DNA of 42,082 nucleotides, from NCBI RefSeq assembly GCF_000350225.1, contig NW_005179080.1, forward strand, positions 520,155-562,236, in the 5' to 3' direction. This DNA is from Chondrus crispus (taxonomy: Eukaryota > Rhodophyta > Florideophyceae > Gigartinales > Gigartinaceae). The first letter of the stretch is position 1; every line of letters starts with the position of its first letter. The notes beneath the pieces are model-generated. The model searched no databases, had not been told where the DNA came from, and saw nothing but the letters and a program-made list of their open reading frames with translations. Made by a program: the position numbers and the translations under genes. This document shows positions 29,194 through 38,279 of this stretch, piece after piece.

Positions 29194-30297
29194 CTAAGTG
29201 GGCGTGTCTCCTTGCTGGAAAAGTCTTTCCAAAATGGTAATGATGACGTTTGCTTTTGCCAAGTCTGTGTCCCAATCCATCTCTTCAAAATCGTCCAGAA
29301 ATCTGTAAGCATGCGGATCCTGCACCAAGTCACAAGATGGTGAACACAGACACAAGGCGGTTAAAAAAGTCAGCCGAAGCAAAACACCAAATGCAAAAGG
29401 TATTGCCCTGAAAACTTACGCACAGAAGACGACCGATTACTACCTTCCGCAGTACCGAACGTATCACGGCCGCTGTGTCACCAGCGACGGGACTTGGTCC
29501 AATAAAAAACAAAGAAGGTCAGAGCAATGGAAAAAAACATTGCTAAGCAGCGAGCGGTAGTGATAAACGGTCAATACTTACGGCGAGAGAATAGCTAGCA
29601 GCTGAAACAGGAACCACAACGTGTTTTCAAAAAGGAGCACGTCGGAAGTCCACCTCAAAACCGTCTCGGTCGTCCACGGCGTAAATTTGCTCAGAGCGTC
29701 CTTATTCGCAAACCCGCGCGCCGCCAGCACGGAATCGCACGCCCTGAGGGCCTCGACCGCCACGGTGTGATCCAGTGCCAAAAAGAACCTGAGCGTAGGT
29801 TTCGTCTCGGCATGGCCCATGATAATCTGTTCCCACTGTTTAGCCTCTCCGCGCGCGGGAACCCCACGGGCAGCATGCGCGCCCGACGCGCGCCTGGCCA
29901 TCAGACTGGCCTGCAGGCGCGCAAAGCCAAGCACGAGCTCGTCCTGCCAGTGCGGGTCCGGGAGGAGGTGCGCGGGCGTATCCGGTAGACGTAGGCGATG
30001 CAGCGCGGGCTTCGCGGGCGGCGGCGACGGCGGGTTTAGACGCGAGACGAAGACTTGGGGAAGGGCGGCAGCCTCGCGCCGCACCTGCGCTAGGTATTGC
30101 TCGGCAGTTGTCGGGGGGCCGTCGTGCGGTCGGGGGAAGGCGTCTAGGGGCGGGAGTGGAAGGGCCTGTAGGGAAATGGGTCAGCGGGACGCAGCGGAAA
30201 ACAGGTTCAATCGGGTGGCACCGGGAGTGGAACGTGGCTGACTTACTGGGCGTGGTGTGTCGTCTTCGCTTTCCGAGTCCCCCGTGAGAGTGTCCAT
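29194..30297 (-). CDS. GEMIN2: Gemin2 / SIP1, snRNP assembly factor (4 exons)
   Basis: The model is complement(join(29194-29319, 29420-29492, 29582-30165, 30247-30297)), giving 277 residues, near the 280 of human Gemin2. Gemin2 holds the Sm pentamer before it is loaded on snRNA. Exon 2 has the family start (TTAEQYLAQVRREAAALPQV), WQDELVLGFARLQASL, the core PTLRFFLALDHTVAVEAL and the final helices (LRWTSDVLLFENTLWFLF). Exon 3 gives PPVAGDTAAVIRSVLRK, and exon 4 gives ANVIITILERLFQQGD, resembling the terminal YFxQxDL. All three introns (81, 89 and 100 nt) start GTAAGT and have a CTGAC box 15-50 nt before the acceptor. Frames join exactly. Exon 1 is only 17 residues and acidic. This is the most intron-rich gene of the window. 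Confidence 0.85.
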
Positions 30298-30578
30298 TTT
30301 TGAAAAGCAGGTGAAGGGAAAGGCTTCTTTATCTTTGTCTTTGTCGGGACGGGGAGCAGGCGTGATGGATAGCGAAAGAGTCGCAGGCCCGGATCAACAG
30401 ACGATAGATAATGAGGTTAATCCTAAGGAATAATTATTACTGTACTGGTCGGCCTTCACATCCCAACGAGGCTGCCAAATTAAAAACATCAGCAGGATGA
30501 AATAGAGATACGGGTCACGACGTGAAGAGCGGAGCCCTTCGTACCGTCACTCACAATCTGCATCACTGCAAAGTCACA

Positions 30579-31460
30579 ATGACGACGAAGGCAGGCTATT
30601 TTGACTGGGGCGTGTGCATGTCCACCCCCGCAACGATGCAAGCGGCGACGACGCACTTCTCCGAAAGCGGCTACGTCATCTTCACCTCCTTCTGCACCGG
30701 CGCGGAGACGTCCTCCCTGCGCGCTCAAGCCAACAAACTAATTGGCGACTTCCACAACGCCAGGCCAACGTCCTCGCCGGCCTCTGTCTTCACCACGGAG
30801 GAGCAAACGCGGAAGATGGATGCCGGGTACTTTCTGCGGTCTGCGTCGAGGATATCCTGCTTCCTGGAGGAGAAGCAGGCGGGCGACGACGCGTCGCCGG
30901 CCATCAACAAGATCGGGCACGCGCTGCACGACCTGGACGCGGTGTTCGGGCCGTTCTCACGGCAGGAGAAGGTGCGCGCGGTGGCGGCGGCGTTGGGCGT
31001 GGCGCCGGCCGTGCTGGTGCAGAGCATGTACATCCTGAAGGGGGCGCGCGTCGGGGGAAAGGTGACGGCGCACCGCGACGCGACGTTCGTGCGGGCGAGC
31101 GAGGGCGTATGCTTGGGTTACTGGTGGGCGCTGCAGGACGCGGATGAGGAGAACGCGTGCCTGTGGGCAGTGCCAGGGAGCCATAGGGATGGCAGGGAGA
31201 TGAAGAGGTTTGTCAGGGGGGAGCAGGGCATGGTGTTCGAGGGGCAGGAGGATGCGGATGCGTATCCGGAAGATAGGTATATGGCGTTGCCGATGCGGGA
31301 GGGCGATTTGGTTATGCTGGATGGGCGTGTCGTGCATAAGAGCAAAGAGAATAGGAGTGACAAAAGTCGGCATGCGTATTCGATACATGTGGTTGCCGGA
31401 GGACTGGAGGAGAGAGGGTGGTTGAGGAGGGAGGAGGGATTTCCTTTTAGGGAGCTTTAG
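30579..31460 (+). CDS. PHYHD1: Phytanoyl-CoA dioxygenase family protein, PHYHD1-like
   Basis: This Fe(II)/2-oxoglutarate oxygenase has 293 residues from the ATG at 30579, or 280 from 30618 (MSTPATMQAATTHF), which fits the family N-terminus equally well. The iron ligands are visible: H165 and D167 in TAHRDATF and distal H253 in GRVVHKSKENRSDKSRH, with R264 for 2-oxoglutarate. Long identities to PHYHD1 include INKIGHALHDLDAVF, LVQSMYI and ENACLWAVPGSH. The substrate of PHYHD1 is not established. No targeting signal is obvious. TACTGTACTGGTC lies about 140 bp upstream. Confidence 0.9.
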   Translation: MTTKAGYFDWGVCMSTPATMQAATTHFSESGYVIFTSFCTGAETSSLRAQANKLIGDFHNARPTSSPASVFTTEEQTRKMDAGYFLRSASRISCFLEEKQAGDDASPAINKIGHALHDLDAVFGPFSRQEKVRAVAAALGVAPAVLVQSMYILKGARVGGKVTAHRDATFVRASEGVCLGYWWALQDADEENACLWAVPGSHRDGREMKRFVRGEQGMVFEGQEDADAYPEDRYMALPMREGDLVMLDGRVVHKSKENRSDKSRHAYSIHVVAGGLEERGWLRREEGFPFREL

Positions 31461-32075
31461 ACAAAGGTGCAGGGATTAGGATGATTAGGGGGGACTAGGA
31501 TGATACTACGCTACCGTAAAGAAGATGAGCACAGACTGGGCTGTATTAATGTTGACAAAGGCAAACGAGCTGCTGGAGATGGCTGCAGGAGATGGGTCAT
31601 GGGAGGATGTTTAAAGCGTTTCTTCGAATCTCAGAACTGTAATCCGGTTTCTCTCGCGGAAATGCTCTTGCTCGTCCATTTCTCGTGGGCTCGCTGTATC
31701 TAGTAGATACTATCTATGTAGATACTATCTACATGATGTTGATGTGTTGCCTTCTCGAGCGAGCGTGATAGTTTCTGTTGACATACAATGTAGAATCAAC
31801 GTGCCATCGCGCGCCACGAGCGCCAGCAGGGACAGAGAACCTTGCTGTATATGAAATTAGCCCGTTTTGGGTTCCCTCTGGGAACGCTTCTTCCAGCGCC
31901 ACGCAGCGCTTTTGCACCGTACTTGCGTCCCTATTTCGCCACCTGGCAACATCACCCTCCCTCCTCCGCCCCCGACCTCCCTCTTCAACTCCTCCCCACT
32001 ACTTCAACACGGCTCCGTTCTCCTGCATTCCTCCCTTTCCTTCCCTTTCCAAACCCTCAACTCCGCACTCCCGAA
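31461..32075. promoter_or_regulatory. Intergenic interval upstream of VTA1
   Basis: No gene is supported. A near-tandem 15-mer GTAGATACTATCTAT / GTAGATACTATCTAC lies at 31703-31732; each half is close to palindromic. The last ~150 bp before the VTA1 ATG are strongly C/T-rich, as in several leaders of this window. The upstream open frame has no ATG. Confidence 0.45.
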
Positions 32076-33413
32076 ATGACCGCCTGGCCTGAGTCGCTCA
32101 AGCCCATCCGCAAGTTCATGGCGCGCGCGAGAGAGATCGAAGCCGTGCAGCCCGTCGTCGCCTACTACTGCAACTACCACTCGCTCACGAAAGCAATCGA
32201 GTTGCGCGACGCCGCCGACACTTCCGCCAACCGCTTTGTCACGGGTCTCCTGGAGAAGTGCGAAACCGCCAAATCGGCCCTGCCCCCCGGTGACAAAGAC
32301 TCACACCGCGCCGCCGTGATCGAGTTTGCCCTCACCGTCTTCGACCGCGCCGATACGGACGATCGCAACGAGCTCGCCACAAAGGACACCGCCCTCACTT
32401 TCTACGCGGCCATGTGTTTCCTCGAGGTCTGCTCCGTGTTTGGTCCCTTGAGCCCCGAGCTCGACGAGCGTCTGCGCTACGCGAAATGGAAGGCCGCCGA
32501 TATTACAAAGGCCCTCAAGGAGGGGCGCAAGCCCATGCCGGGCGCCCCCGGTGAGGCCGAGGCCCGCGAGAAGGCGGAGCGCGAGAAAGCCGCTGCGGAG
32601 GCTGAGATGGGCCCCACCCCGCCCCCTGAAATCCAGGAACGCGCCTTCCAGCCAGCGCAGGACACAAGTGGCGTCCCGCCCGCCCCGCCAGTGTACGAGT
32701 ACGAATCGCCTGCCGAGCCGCTCTACCCGCAGAGCAAGCCCCATACGGATTTTCCGCCCGTCGCCCCAAAGTACCCGTCTAGCGACGCGCCTTCGCCGTT
32801 GCCTGCGATCAGAAAAACGCCCCCACAAGCACCCGCGTTGGATCTCAATACCGTGAAAGGCCCCCGTTCGCTGGATATCGGCGGCCTGCCGCCTCCCTCG
32901 CTTGATATCGCGGCCGTTCCCAACGTGCCCTCCATGAATATTCCCACCACTGAGCAACCTGAAGTAAGCGCCTTTTCGAGCCCCAGCTTTTATGAATCAA
33001 TCAAACAAATCGAGTCCTCCCTCCCGCCCGGTAAAGAGCAAACTCGCGGCATGCCGGTGCCACCGCCGGAGGAGGAGACATCACCAACTGCGGTATCTCC
33101 GCCCATGCCAGTATCGCAGCCGCGCGCGACTATGCCGCCGCCAAAGCCCGCCCCAGCGCCGATGCCGTCCAAGCCAGCTGTACCGGAGCCTGCGCCAGTG
33201 CCACCGCCGGTTGTTCCCGTGGCGCCGCGTGCTGTGGCCGCGGCGCCGCCAGCCGTTGCCATCGACCCCAACTTTCGACCATCAATAAAGCAGACACAGG
33301 AAGCGCAGCGGCTGGCCAAGTACGCGGCAAGCGCATTGGACTTTCAAGACGTGAAGACGGCAGTACAAAACATGGAGAGAGCACTGGGTCTCCTGCGTGG
33401 CTCGATACAATAG
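32076..33413 (+). CDS. VTA1: Vacuolar protein sorting-associated protein VTA1 (LIP5)
   Basis: This 445-residue protein activates the VPS4 ATPase that recycles ESCRT-III on endosomes. The N-terminal tandem MIT domain (about residues 1-155) starts MTAWPESLKPIRKFMARARE and includes PVVAYYCNYHSLTKAIEL and TFYAAMCFLEVCSVFG. A long Pro/Ala-rich linker follows. The C-terminal dimerising helices (KQTQEAQRLAKYAASALDF) match the VTA1 end that binds VPS4. The start at 32076 aligns with the family; the longer upstream frame lacks a Met at a sensible place. No introns. Confidence 0.92.
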   Translation: MTAWPESLKPIRKFMARAREIEAVQPVVAYYCNYHSLTKAIELRDAADTSANRFVTGLLEKCETAKSALPPGDKDSHRAAVIEFALTVFDRADTDDRNELATKDTALTFYAAMCFLEVCSVFGPLSPELDERLRYAKWKAADITKALKEGRKPMPGAPGEAEAREKAEREKAAAEAEMGPTPPPEIQERAFQPAQDTSGVPPAPPVYEYESPAEPLYPQSKPHTDFPPVAPKYPSSDAPSPLPAIRKTPPQAPALDLNTVKGPRSLDIGGLPPPSLDIAAVPNVPSMNIPTTEQPEVSAFSSPSFYESIKQIESSLPPGKEQTRGMPVPPPEEETSPTAVSPPMPVSQPRATMPPPKPAPAPMPSKPAVPEPAPVPPPVVPVAPRAVAAAPPAVAIDPNFRPSIKQTQEAQRLAKYAASALDFQDVKTAVQNMERALGLLRGSIQ

Positions 33414-33499
33414 GCTATTGATGATGACCGACTAGAGGGTTGCCGAACAAGCAACTACTGATAGTGTGTAAAACAACTGCCAGATCGCCAACAGTACAT

Positions 33500-34048
33500 T
33501 CAAGACTCATTTGAACGCACCTCGGTGTTGGCTAATGCCGATTCTATGCGTTGCAAGTATTGCAACTCGGCCGCACGTGCAGACGCTTGACTCAGGTCGG
33601 CGGCCTCGAATGCATATGCGAGATCGGCAAGGCATCTGGCAGTAGCCTCGTTCATCTGGTTTCTCATGTCGTCAATTTTTCGGACATCACTTGACGCCTC
33701 GAGAATGGCCTCGCGTGTCTCGACAACCCAAGATAGAAAGGCGGGGTCCAACGGGGGCGGCTGTCCCTCGCCCCGTATATGCAGTAAATGTTTTGCCCGC
33801 GTTGCAGGTTTTCGCAACGTGGAGTACGCCTCGTTAATTCGCGCGGACATTGTGGCGGCCTGTGCGCGCTCCTCCTTAGACGAGCCTCCAAAGCGGTCCG
33901 GATGCCACCGGCGTTGCATCTCCCTAAACCTCTCCACGAGTTGCGTCGCTGGCACATCGAAGGTCTCTCGCAGGCCGAGCAGGTGGTAAAAGTTGTCGCC
34001 GCGCGCGGCGACGGCAGCGAAGCCACGACGGTGGAGTAGGCGAAGCAT
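33500..34048 (-). CDS. HSCB: Mitochondrial iron-sulfur co-chaperone HscB (Jac1)
   Basis: This 182-residue J-protein delivers the ISCU scaffold to the mitochondrial Hsp70 for Fe-S cluster transfer. The J domain runs from about 18 to 90 with the HPD motif at 49-51 (RRWHPDRF) and NEAYSTLRKPATRAKHLL, typical of HscB. The C-terminal three-helix domain follows (FLSWVVETREAILEA onward). The N-terminus MLRLLHRRGFAAVAARG is a short mitochondrial presequence. The upstream open frame begins at TTG, so the ATG at 34048 is chosen. Its 3' end is 86 bp from the VTA1 stop. Confidence 0.92.
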   Translation of the reverse strand: MLRLLHRRGFAAVAARGDNFYHLLGLRETFDVPATQLVERFREMQRRWHPDRFGGSSKEERAQAATMSARINEAYSTLRKPATRAKHLLHIRGEGQPPPLDPAFLSWVVETREAILEASSDVRKIDDMRNQMNEATARCLADLAYAFEAADLSQASARAAELQYLQRIESALANTEVRSNES

Positions 34049-34660
34049 GGAGCGGTCGTGGAAGTGAGGTGGGGGGGTCGGGGGATGGATACGGGTGGAA
34101 CAGGAAGGAGTAGGACGCGTGCAAGCGGGCGCGATTAGAAAGGATGCAAGGATGCTCAAAAACGGGTGGTGGGTTTACGGGGGACAGGCTGTCGATTTTG
34201 CTGCGGCTGCAACGGGCGATTCGATGGGAGAGATTTTGCAATTTTTACCGATTTGATAAAGCTGAGCAGTTCGCCCTCGGCGCCCTTCCGCCGTCTCCGC
34301 TGCGCTTGCATATCATCTTTCGCCACACTTTACAAAAGCAACAGTCAGAAGGCTGCCCTGTCCTTCCTTCCCCCTCCCTTCCCCCCCGGAGCTTGATATC
34401 CGACACTAAACCTGTCCCCATATCTAAACTTTCCGGCCCCCCTCATCGTCCTCGCTTCATCTCCCATCCGCCTTGTGCAGCTCCACTTATCCACTCACTG
34501 ACACACTCACCTATTTCACAAAGTCTTCTTTCCACGCTTCTCTGACTGCAAATATATTTCTTTCCCAATTGTCCAGGCATTCATCTAAAGGGGGAACCAT
34601 CCTCTAATACGCTGCAAATAATCTAACTGCCTGTCGGCGTCCATCTAGGTTCCATCTATT
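34049..34660. promoter_or_regulatory. Divergent region HSCB / RRM-R3H gene
   Basis: No gene seen. The right half (about 34350-34520) is C/T-rich and probably the transcribed leader of the RRM-R3H gene. No G-box found. Confidence 0.4.
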
Positions 34661-36160
34661 ATGACCAGCACTTCAAATACCGATCAGCCCGACACCCCCG
34701 TGGTTACGCCTGTCCTTGCGCCGGTCGCAAGCCCTGTGTCTGCGCCACCTGCTTCTGAACCTGCTTCCAAATCTGCTGCTGTGCCAGCTGCAACCAAGCT
34801 CGCCACGACCGCACCTGAGTCTAGTCCTCAGCCACACCCCAAGGGACCGAAGAACTACAAGAGTAGGTACAACAGCACGCCTCCGCCTGCGACCAACTGC
34901 ATCGTTCTCAAGAACCTGGACTACAATATCTCGCAAATGGCCCTGGAAGAGGTCGTTCGTCAAGTCACGGGGGGACGTAAGGAGTTTGTGAACATCGCCC
35001 TCATTGAGGACAGGGTGACAGGCTCATTCCGAGGTATGGCCTTTGTCAACTTCCATTCCACCGCCGACGCCACCGCCGCCCTGGCAGAGCTTAGCAAGAT
35101 GGTCATCAACAAGAGGAAGGTTATCGCTGAGTATCGAAGACTCAAGCCGGGGGAGAAAGAAAAGAAGGAGGCCTACGAAAAAAGGGCTGCCAGCCGCTTT
35201 GACCATTTTAACGGAAACAGGCAGACGTTTGAGAAGGATATCACCAATGAGACTGATGCGAACGGTAATGCCGTGGACAAGAGAATGGCATTTTTTGCCA
35301 AACGCGACATCGTCAAAAAGGTCGATGAGCAGAAGCGCGCTGAAGAAAGGGCAGAGCGCGACAAGGAACGTGAATCCGAGTTCCGTGCCAAACTTTTGGA
35401 ATATAAGGACGCGGAGACGCCGGAGAATGAAAACGCCGAAGAACTGGTGTTTGATTGTACTCTTAATTCCCATGAGAGACGCAAAATACATATGCTATGT
35501 GAGGAATTAGAGCTTGGTCATATCAGTCGTTTTGATGATGATGGCAGCAGAGTGTTGCACGTCACCAAAGATCCGGCGAAGAAAGCTGAATGGGATATCG
35601 CGACTGCGGCGCAGAAGGCAACGATGGCTGCGAAGAAGGACGAGAACAGGCGAAGAACCAAAGAACCTCGTAATCTCAACCCAAGGAAGAATTCCGAACC
35701 GGTTAACGGCGGAGCACTTTCAAAGGAGGAGTTGCAAGGCATCAAATGGTTCAAACCTAGAGCTGCCCACGCTGCGGAAGAGGGCAATGAAGAAGCCGCC
35801 AACGATGGCGGAATTCGTGCGCCGTCTTATAAATTATACACCCCACCTCGTCAACCTACTGGCCCGGATGGGACGATCGGATTTAGTTCCCGCTGTCGAG
35901 ATGAGGACACGAAGACGGATAAGTCGGATTCAACCGGCGATACCGATGGGCCGAACGATGATACGACGCAATCAAATGAAGAAAATGGCGGTGTAAATAG
36001 GAACAGCGATGGCGATACCGAAGCGGAGGAGACCGGAGAAGATGGTGATGGCAAGCAATCCATCAAGGAGGCTGACGGAGATGCTGAGGAGAAGTCGAAG
36101 CACACAGTGCTGAATCCCAGCGTGCCCGCTTTCTCCCCATCATTTACACCGTCCCTTTAA
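34661..36160 (+). CDS. RNA-binding protein with RRM, R3H and C-terminal PAM2 motif
   Basis: This 499-residue protein has a Pro/Ala/Ser-rich N-terminus (1-75), an RRM at about 79-160 (RNP2-like IVLKNL, RNP1-like RGMAFVNF), a basic/acidic coiled stretch and an R3H domain near residues 255-310 (HERRKIHMLCEELELGH). A low-complexity acidic region follows. The last 20 residues contain LNPSVPAFSP (484-493), which fits the PAM2 consensus (L-N-x-x-A-x-x-F-x-P) for binding the MLLE domain of poly(A)-binding protein. The RRM plus KPGEKEKKE extension resembles fungal PIN4/Cip-type RRM-R3H proteins. A role in mRNA stability or translation is inferred. No introns; ATG context TTATGA. Confidence 0.85.
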   Translation: MTSTSNTDQPDTPVVTPVLAPVASPVSAPPASEPASKSAAVPAATKLATTAPESSPQPHPKGPKNYKSRYNSTPPPATNCIVLKNLDYNISQMALEEVVRQVTGGRKEFVNIALIEDRVTGSFRGMAFVNFHSTADATAALAELSKMVINKRKVIAEYRRLKPGEKEKKEAYEKRAASRFDHFNGNRQTFEKDITNETDANGNAVDKRMAFFAKRDIVKKVDEQKRAEERAERDKERESEFRAKLLEYKDAETPENENAEELVFDCTLNSHERRKIHMLCEELELGHISRFDDDGSRVLHVTKDPAKKAEWDIATAAQKATMAAKKDENRRRTKEPRNLNPRKNSEPVNGGALSKEELQGIKWFKPRAAHAAEEGNEEAANDGGIRAPSYKLYTPPRQPTGPDGTIGFSSRCRDEDTKTDKSDSTGDTDGPNDDTTQSNEENGGVNRNSDGDTEAEETGEDGDGKQSIKEADGDAEEKSKHTVLNPSVPAFSPSFTPSL

Positions 36161-36683
36161 CAGCACTTTGAAGATAATTACGGTTTCTGAGACTGCAACT
36201 CGTTGTCGAAGGTATAGATGGTACGCGTGTAGGCATGCATGACTCGGCAACTTAGGTTAGAGAGAAGCATAGGACGATTCACCGCTCCGCGTGCTAAGGA
36301 TGATTGCTGTGCCAGCTTGCGAGCTTAATTTAGGTGCTAGTCAAAACGGGGCTGACGAAAAAAAGTAAATTGGCGCTGCTGTGTACGCAGGGGTCGAGCC
36401 CTTAAGAGAGGCAAGAGATTGCTGGCATGCTCTTCGATGGCACCCTACGTAACACAAGTGCAAGAATGTGGGTCTTCGCGTTAAATGGATCACTTTCAGT
36501 TTAAAAAATAGGATACAGTGGTTTATCTGTGCTCGAGATACCTCTGCTTTGTTATGTAGTAACCGTCGGCAGGTGGCCCCTCACAAGAGCGAATTGAAGC
36601 GCTATATCGTTATTATTGCAGGAAAGCGCAATCATGTGCCATGTTTCTGGGTTTGGCCATACACGCGAGTACTGCGACTCCCC
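36161..36683. other. Intergenic interval between two convergent genes
   Basis: No supported gene, repeat or RNA gene in 523 bp. It should hold both 3' ends. Confidence 0.45.
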
Positions 36684-37622
36684 TCATGATGCCTTAACTG
36701 CGTGGACATCATGGACCTCTGGAACATGTTTTGGATATGAACCCAAGACCCTGAAGAAGGTGGTGACCTCTTGCAGCAGGGCGAGGGCCTTCTGCACGGC
36801 GGGCTCCTCGGTGTGGCGCTCCATATCGACGTAGAAGACGTACCCCCATCTCTTCTCTATGTTCTCCCTATCCATCTCCTCCTCCCCTTCGCACAGGGCG
36901 GCGGCGATGGTATGAATATGCCTGCTCTCAATCTTGGACAAGTCAATGGCGGTGACGGAAAAGGCCTGCAGCGCGCGGCACAAGATGCCCGGCTGGTTGA
37001 TGAGCGAGAAGACGAGACTGGTCTTGGACGGCAGGTGGGGCACATACGGGGTCTTCTCCTTGGACAAGACGAGGAAGCGGGTGAAGTTTTTCTTGTCGTC
37101 CTCAATGCCTTCGGCCAGGATGTTCAAGTTATAAATCTCGGCGGCCCTCTTACTGGCAATGGCCGCCGAGTGTGCGATCTGGCCCTTCCGAATGATGCGG
37201 GCGGCGCCGGCGGTATCGTGCGCGACCTCGGAGACCAGGGCGACCTTGTCCAGGTAGCCCTGGCACTGGGCCAGGGCCATGGGGTGCGAGCGGACGACCT
37301 TGACGTGGCGCAGGAGGGTGCCGGGGAGGGCGAGCAGGCAGTGGCGCACGCGGAAGTCCAGCTCGCCAATGATAGTGAGGCGGCTGTAGCGCAGCAGCAG
37401 GTCCAGGTTGCCGTGGATGGTGCCGGCGAGGCTGTTCTCGATCGGGACGACGGCGCGGTCCGCCAGCCCCGAGTCGACGGCCTCGAAGGCCGAGGCGAAG
37501 GTCGGGCTCGGCAGGAAGTGGACCGCGGAGGCCGCGCGCCCCGCCGTGGTCAGGTACTGCAGCGCGGCTTGCTCGGAGTACGCGCCGGGCTCGCCTTGGT
37601 ACGCGACGCGCAGGTCGGCCAT
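36684..37622 (-). CDS. Prephenate / arogenate dehydratase
   Basis: This enzyme of phenylalanine synthesis decarboxylates and dehydrates prephenate or arogenate. From the ATG at 37622 it has 312 residues. The PDT domain starts RVAYQGEPGAYSEQAA and includes VVPIENSLAGTIHGNLDLL and the catalytic TRF at 181-183 (KKNFTRFLVL). An ACT domain follows (200-290). Its Phe-binding motifs differ from the usual GALV and ESRP: here GILC (212-215) and ESRH (232-235). An in-frame ATG at 37925 would add 101 residues, basic and Pro-rich, which might be a plastid transit peptide; the region also looks like a C/T-rich leader, so the start and compartment are uncertain. The substrate cannot be decided by eye. Confidence 0.9.
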   Translation of the reverse strand: MADLRVAYQGEPGAYSEQAALQYLTTAGRAASAVHFLPSPTFASAFEAVDSGLADRAVVPIENSLAGTIHGNLDLLLRYSRLTIIGELDFRVRHCLLALPGTLLRHVKVVRSHPMALAQCQGYLDKVALVSEVAHDTAGAARIIRKGQIAHSAAIASKRAAEIYNLNILAEGIEDDKKNFTRFLVLSKEKTPYVPHLPSKTSLVFSLINQPGILCRALQAFSVTAIDLSKIESRHIHTIAAALCEGEEEMDRENIEKRWGYVFYVDMERHTEEPAVQKALALLQEVTTFFRVLGSYPKHVPEVHDVHAVKAS

Positions 37623-38215
37623 TGTTGTCGGTGGGGGGAGGGAAGGGGGAGGGAAGGGGAAGGGCGCGGAGCTGGAGGGGGGCGCGAGAAGTATGTACGA
37701 AACGGGAGGACGGGGTTTGTCGACGTGCGAAACGGGGCGTTGCCTTGGAGGAGGGCGACGAGGACCCGGACGAGGACGAGACTTGTGCGGTGCAGTAGTT
37801 CGCAGGGACGGCCTCTCTGTGGGATTTGAGGGAACTCGACGTGGCAAGAAAAAGCCAATGAGGCGCGTACACGGGGGTGGCACGGCGGCGTCGGTCGAGC
37901 TGTACGGCCCAGAGCGTCGCCCCATGTGTGCTCATCGATTTGTGTATGGCGACACGTTACAAATGTTGTGCCCGATAAATTGAGCACCGCCAAAGCGAGT
38001 GTTGCTTTCCAGGTGCGCATCGCGTATGATTAAAACGTTTACTTGCCGTACAACCAGGGAGGATGCAACTTGACGAGAACGCACCCAATGCCGATGGGGT
38101 GCCGATGCCACCATCCGCTCGTCGAGAATCCGCTCCACTCCTCAGGATTAGGGGATTAGTTAAATGCCTAAATCACCTACACGGTAGTCCTCTAAATCTG
38201 ACGCCCCCTCCTCCA

Positions 38216-38276
38216 AAAATTTGATGATTTGGTCGGACCGGTGGGGATGTCAATCCACATCAAATCATCAAATTTT
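38216..38276. repeat. 16-bp perfect inverted repeat
   Basis: AAAATTTGATGATTTG (38216-38231) pairs perfectly with CAAATCATCAAATTTT (38261-38276) across a 29-nt spacer. It adjoins the larger fold-back repeat on its right. Confidence 0.9.
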
Positions 38277-38279
38277 CGT

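Noticed and set aside
36390..36420. tRNA-like B-box (GGGGTCGAGCCC)
   Set aside because: No matching acceptor stem, A-box or anticodon arm could be built around it. No tRNA, rRNA or spliceosomal snRNA was recognised anywhere in the window.
36771..37829. Plus-strand open frame of 352 codons opposite prephenate dehydratase
   Set aside because: It is an antisense shadow of a GC3-rich gene; the minus strand has the catalytic and ACT motifs.
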